This document shows positions 23,597 to 24,895 of a stretch of 24,895 bases of DNA, one piece after another. A program made the translations under genes and the position numbers. Position 1 is the first letter of the stretch. The number at the start of each line of letters is the position of its first letter. The notes beneath the pieces were generated by a model that saw only the letters and a list, made by a program, of their open reading frames with translations, did no database searches and was not told the DNA's origin. This stretch comes from Allobrachymonas sp. (lineage in GTDB: Bacteria; Pseudomonadota; Gammaproteobacteria; Burkholderiales; Burkholderiaceae_C), in NCBI GenBank assembly GCA_012036375.1, contig JAAUOI010000008.1, forward strand, positions 1 to 24,895, given 5' to 3'.

Positions 23597-24764
23597 ATGA
23601 ATAAAAACCTCTGGCTGCTGGCCTTCTCGCAAGGTCTGTTCCTCACCAACAACGTGGTGTTCATCGCCATCAATGGCTTGGTGGGTTTGTCACTCGCCCC
23701 CTTTGGCTGGATGGCCACGCTGCCGGTGATGGGCTATGTGGTGGGCGGGGCGCTGGCTGCGCCGCTGGTGGCGATGTCGCAAAAGCGTTGGGGGCGCAAA
23801 GGCTCGTTTGTGTTGGGGTTGGCGGTGGCGTGTCTGTCGGCGCTCTTGTGTTTCTATGCGGCTTGGGCTAAGAATTTTTGGCTGCTGGTGGGCGCGACCG
23901 TGATTGCCGGTTATTACAACGCCAATGCCCAGCTCTATCGCTTTGCCGCAGCCGAATTGTCCAGCGTCAGTTTCAAAGAAAAAGCCGTGTCTCTCGTGCT
24001 CGCGGGCGGGCTGATTGGCGCAGTCGCAGGGCCCAATATTGCGTCTTACACCCGCAGCCTGATGGCCACGCCTTTCGCGGGCGCTTATCTGGCGCTGGCG
24101 GCTGTGGCATTGCTCGGCCTGCTGCTCATGGCGTTCATTGAATTTCCTGCCATGGCGCAAGCTGCCAAATCCACCGGCGGCAGACCCTTGGCCGAAATCA
24201 TCAAGCAGCCCGTCTTCATCGTCGCGGCCTTGGGCAGCGCCTTGGGTTATGGCGTGATGAACCTGCTCATGGCAGCCACGCCGTTGGCCATGCAGCAATG
24301 CGGCTTGCCGTTTTCTGATGCGGCGCTGGTGCTGGAATGGCATGTGATTGGCATGTTTGCACCGGGCTTTTTCACCGGGCATTTGATCAAGCGCTTTTGG
24401 CACGCTGCGCATCATGGGCGTGGGCGTGTTGCTCAATGCGCTGTGCATTGCGATTGCGCTCTCGGGCGTGGAACTGCACAAATTTTTGATTGCATTGTTC
24501 TTGCTGGGCGTGGGTTGGAATTTTCTGTTTACCGGCGCGACCACCTTGGCGCTTGAAACCTACACCCCAGAAGAGAAAGACAAAGCCCAAGGCGCACTGA
24601 ATTTTTGCGTGTTTGCCACGCTGGCGTTGTCTTCCTTTGCCTCGGGCGTGCTCGTGACGACGCAAGGTTGGGCGCTGCTCAATTGGGGCTCGATTCTGCC
24701 CGTGGTGCTCACAGGCGCCGCGCTTGTGTGGCTGGCGCGTGCGCGTCAGGCAGCTGCGCCCTAG
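23597..24764 (+). CDS. Major facilitator superfamily transporter (one frameshift)
   Basis: A protein of about 388 residues (repaired) with about 12 hydrophobic segments. It includes the loop 2-3 motif region QKRWGRKGSFVLGLAVAC, GATVIAGYYNANAQLYRFAA and, in the C-terminal half, GVGWNFLFTGATTLALETYT. These are typical of MFS permeases; the substrate is not evident from sequence. The frame breaks at a T4 run (24395-24398). Here one base seems to be extra: removing a T gives LIKRFGTLRIMGVGVLLN and continuous homology to the stop at 24764. It lies 45 bases after metY on the same strand and may be cotranscribed. A link to methionine or sulfur compounds is possible only by position. Confidence 0.82.
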
Positions 24765-24770
24765 GAGCCT

Positions 24771-24839
24771 AATTTTTAAGTCAAATCGGCCTCTAGCCGG
24801 CATAAAATATGCGCTGAGTGCTATGTAATAAATAGCAAA
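24771..24839 (-). repeat. Dispersed GCCGGC-core repeat, copy 9 (after the MFS gene)
   Basis: Reverse orientation and close to the consensus: AATTTTTAAGTCAAATCGGC, CTCTAGCCGGCATAAAATAT, GCGC, then GTGCTATGTAATAAATAGCA as the stem. It lies 7 bases after the MFS stop. The last 56 bases of the window show no gene. Confidence 0.92.
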
Positions 24840-24895
24840 TGTTGCTGCCTCATAGCAGATGTGTCTGGGGTATGCACGGAGGCTGCTTGCGCAGG

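Overview
The window looks like chromosomal DNA of a betaproteobacterium, most likely Burkholderiales close to Comamonadaceae. The reasons are the lptA-lptB-rpoN block, the purE-purK-sua5 order with a long two-domain Sua5, the lptD-surA-ksgA block opposite an amgK-type kinase, and a dispersed repeat that resembles ones I recall from Comamonadaceae. This placement is inference; there is no rRNA or tRNA gene in the window to confirm it.

Layout. 1-254: no gene, short A-rich direct repeats and one end of a TCTGACCCC repeat. 255-3493: lptA, lptB, rpoN (+). 3509-3583: small inverted-repeat element. 3642-5479: RlmL-like THUMP methyltransferase overlapping a PIN-domain gene (+). 5482-9556: type IV pilin locus (+), with a candidate sigma-54 promoter, pilA, a terminator and two tandem PglL/Wzy-type ligases. 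9556-9624: 14-bp tandem repeat. 9631-13441 (-): SGNH-hydrolase-like lipoprotein, sua5, purK, purE. 13484-15289 (+): thioredoxin-TPR protein and a glycine-zipper protein. 15288-15464: large imperfect palindrome. 15528-20177 (-): ksgA, surA, lptD. 20292-24764 (+): amgK-like kinase, rsmE, metY, MFS transporter.

Functional themes. LptA, LptB and LptD act in lipopolysaccharide transport to the outer membrane, and SurA is the periplasmic chaperone that helps LptD fold. RpoN plausibly drives pilA through a near-consensus -24/-12 site in the same window. The pilin is followed by two candidate pilin O-glycosyltransferases. PurE and PurK act in purine synthesis. Sua5, KsgA, RsmE and the RlmL-like enzyme modify tRNA or rRNA.

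Two patterns cut across the genes. First, a repeat of about 65-70 bp with a GCGCAGATTCTATGCCGGC core occurs at least nine times, seven of them inside coding regions, where it adds about 22 residues in frame at linkers of rpoN, the RlmL-like gene, the second pglL, sua5, purK, ybbN and rsmE. Second, at least 17 apparent single-base frameshifts hit mostly conserved housekeeping genes. Nearly all are one-base losses, usually in homopolymers, which points to sequencing or assembly error rather than real gene decay. I therefore give such genes their full repaired extents and state where the frame breaks.
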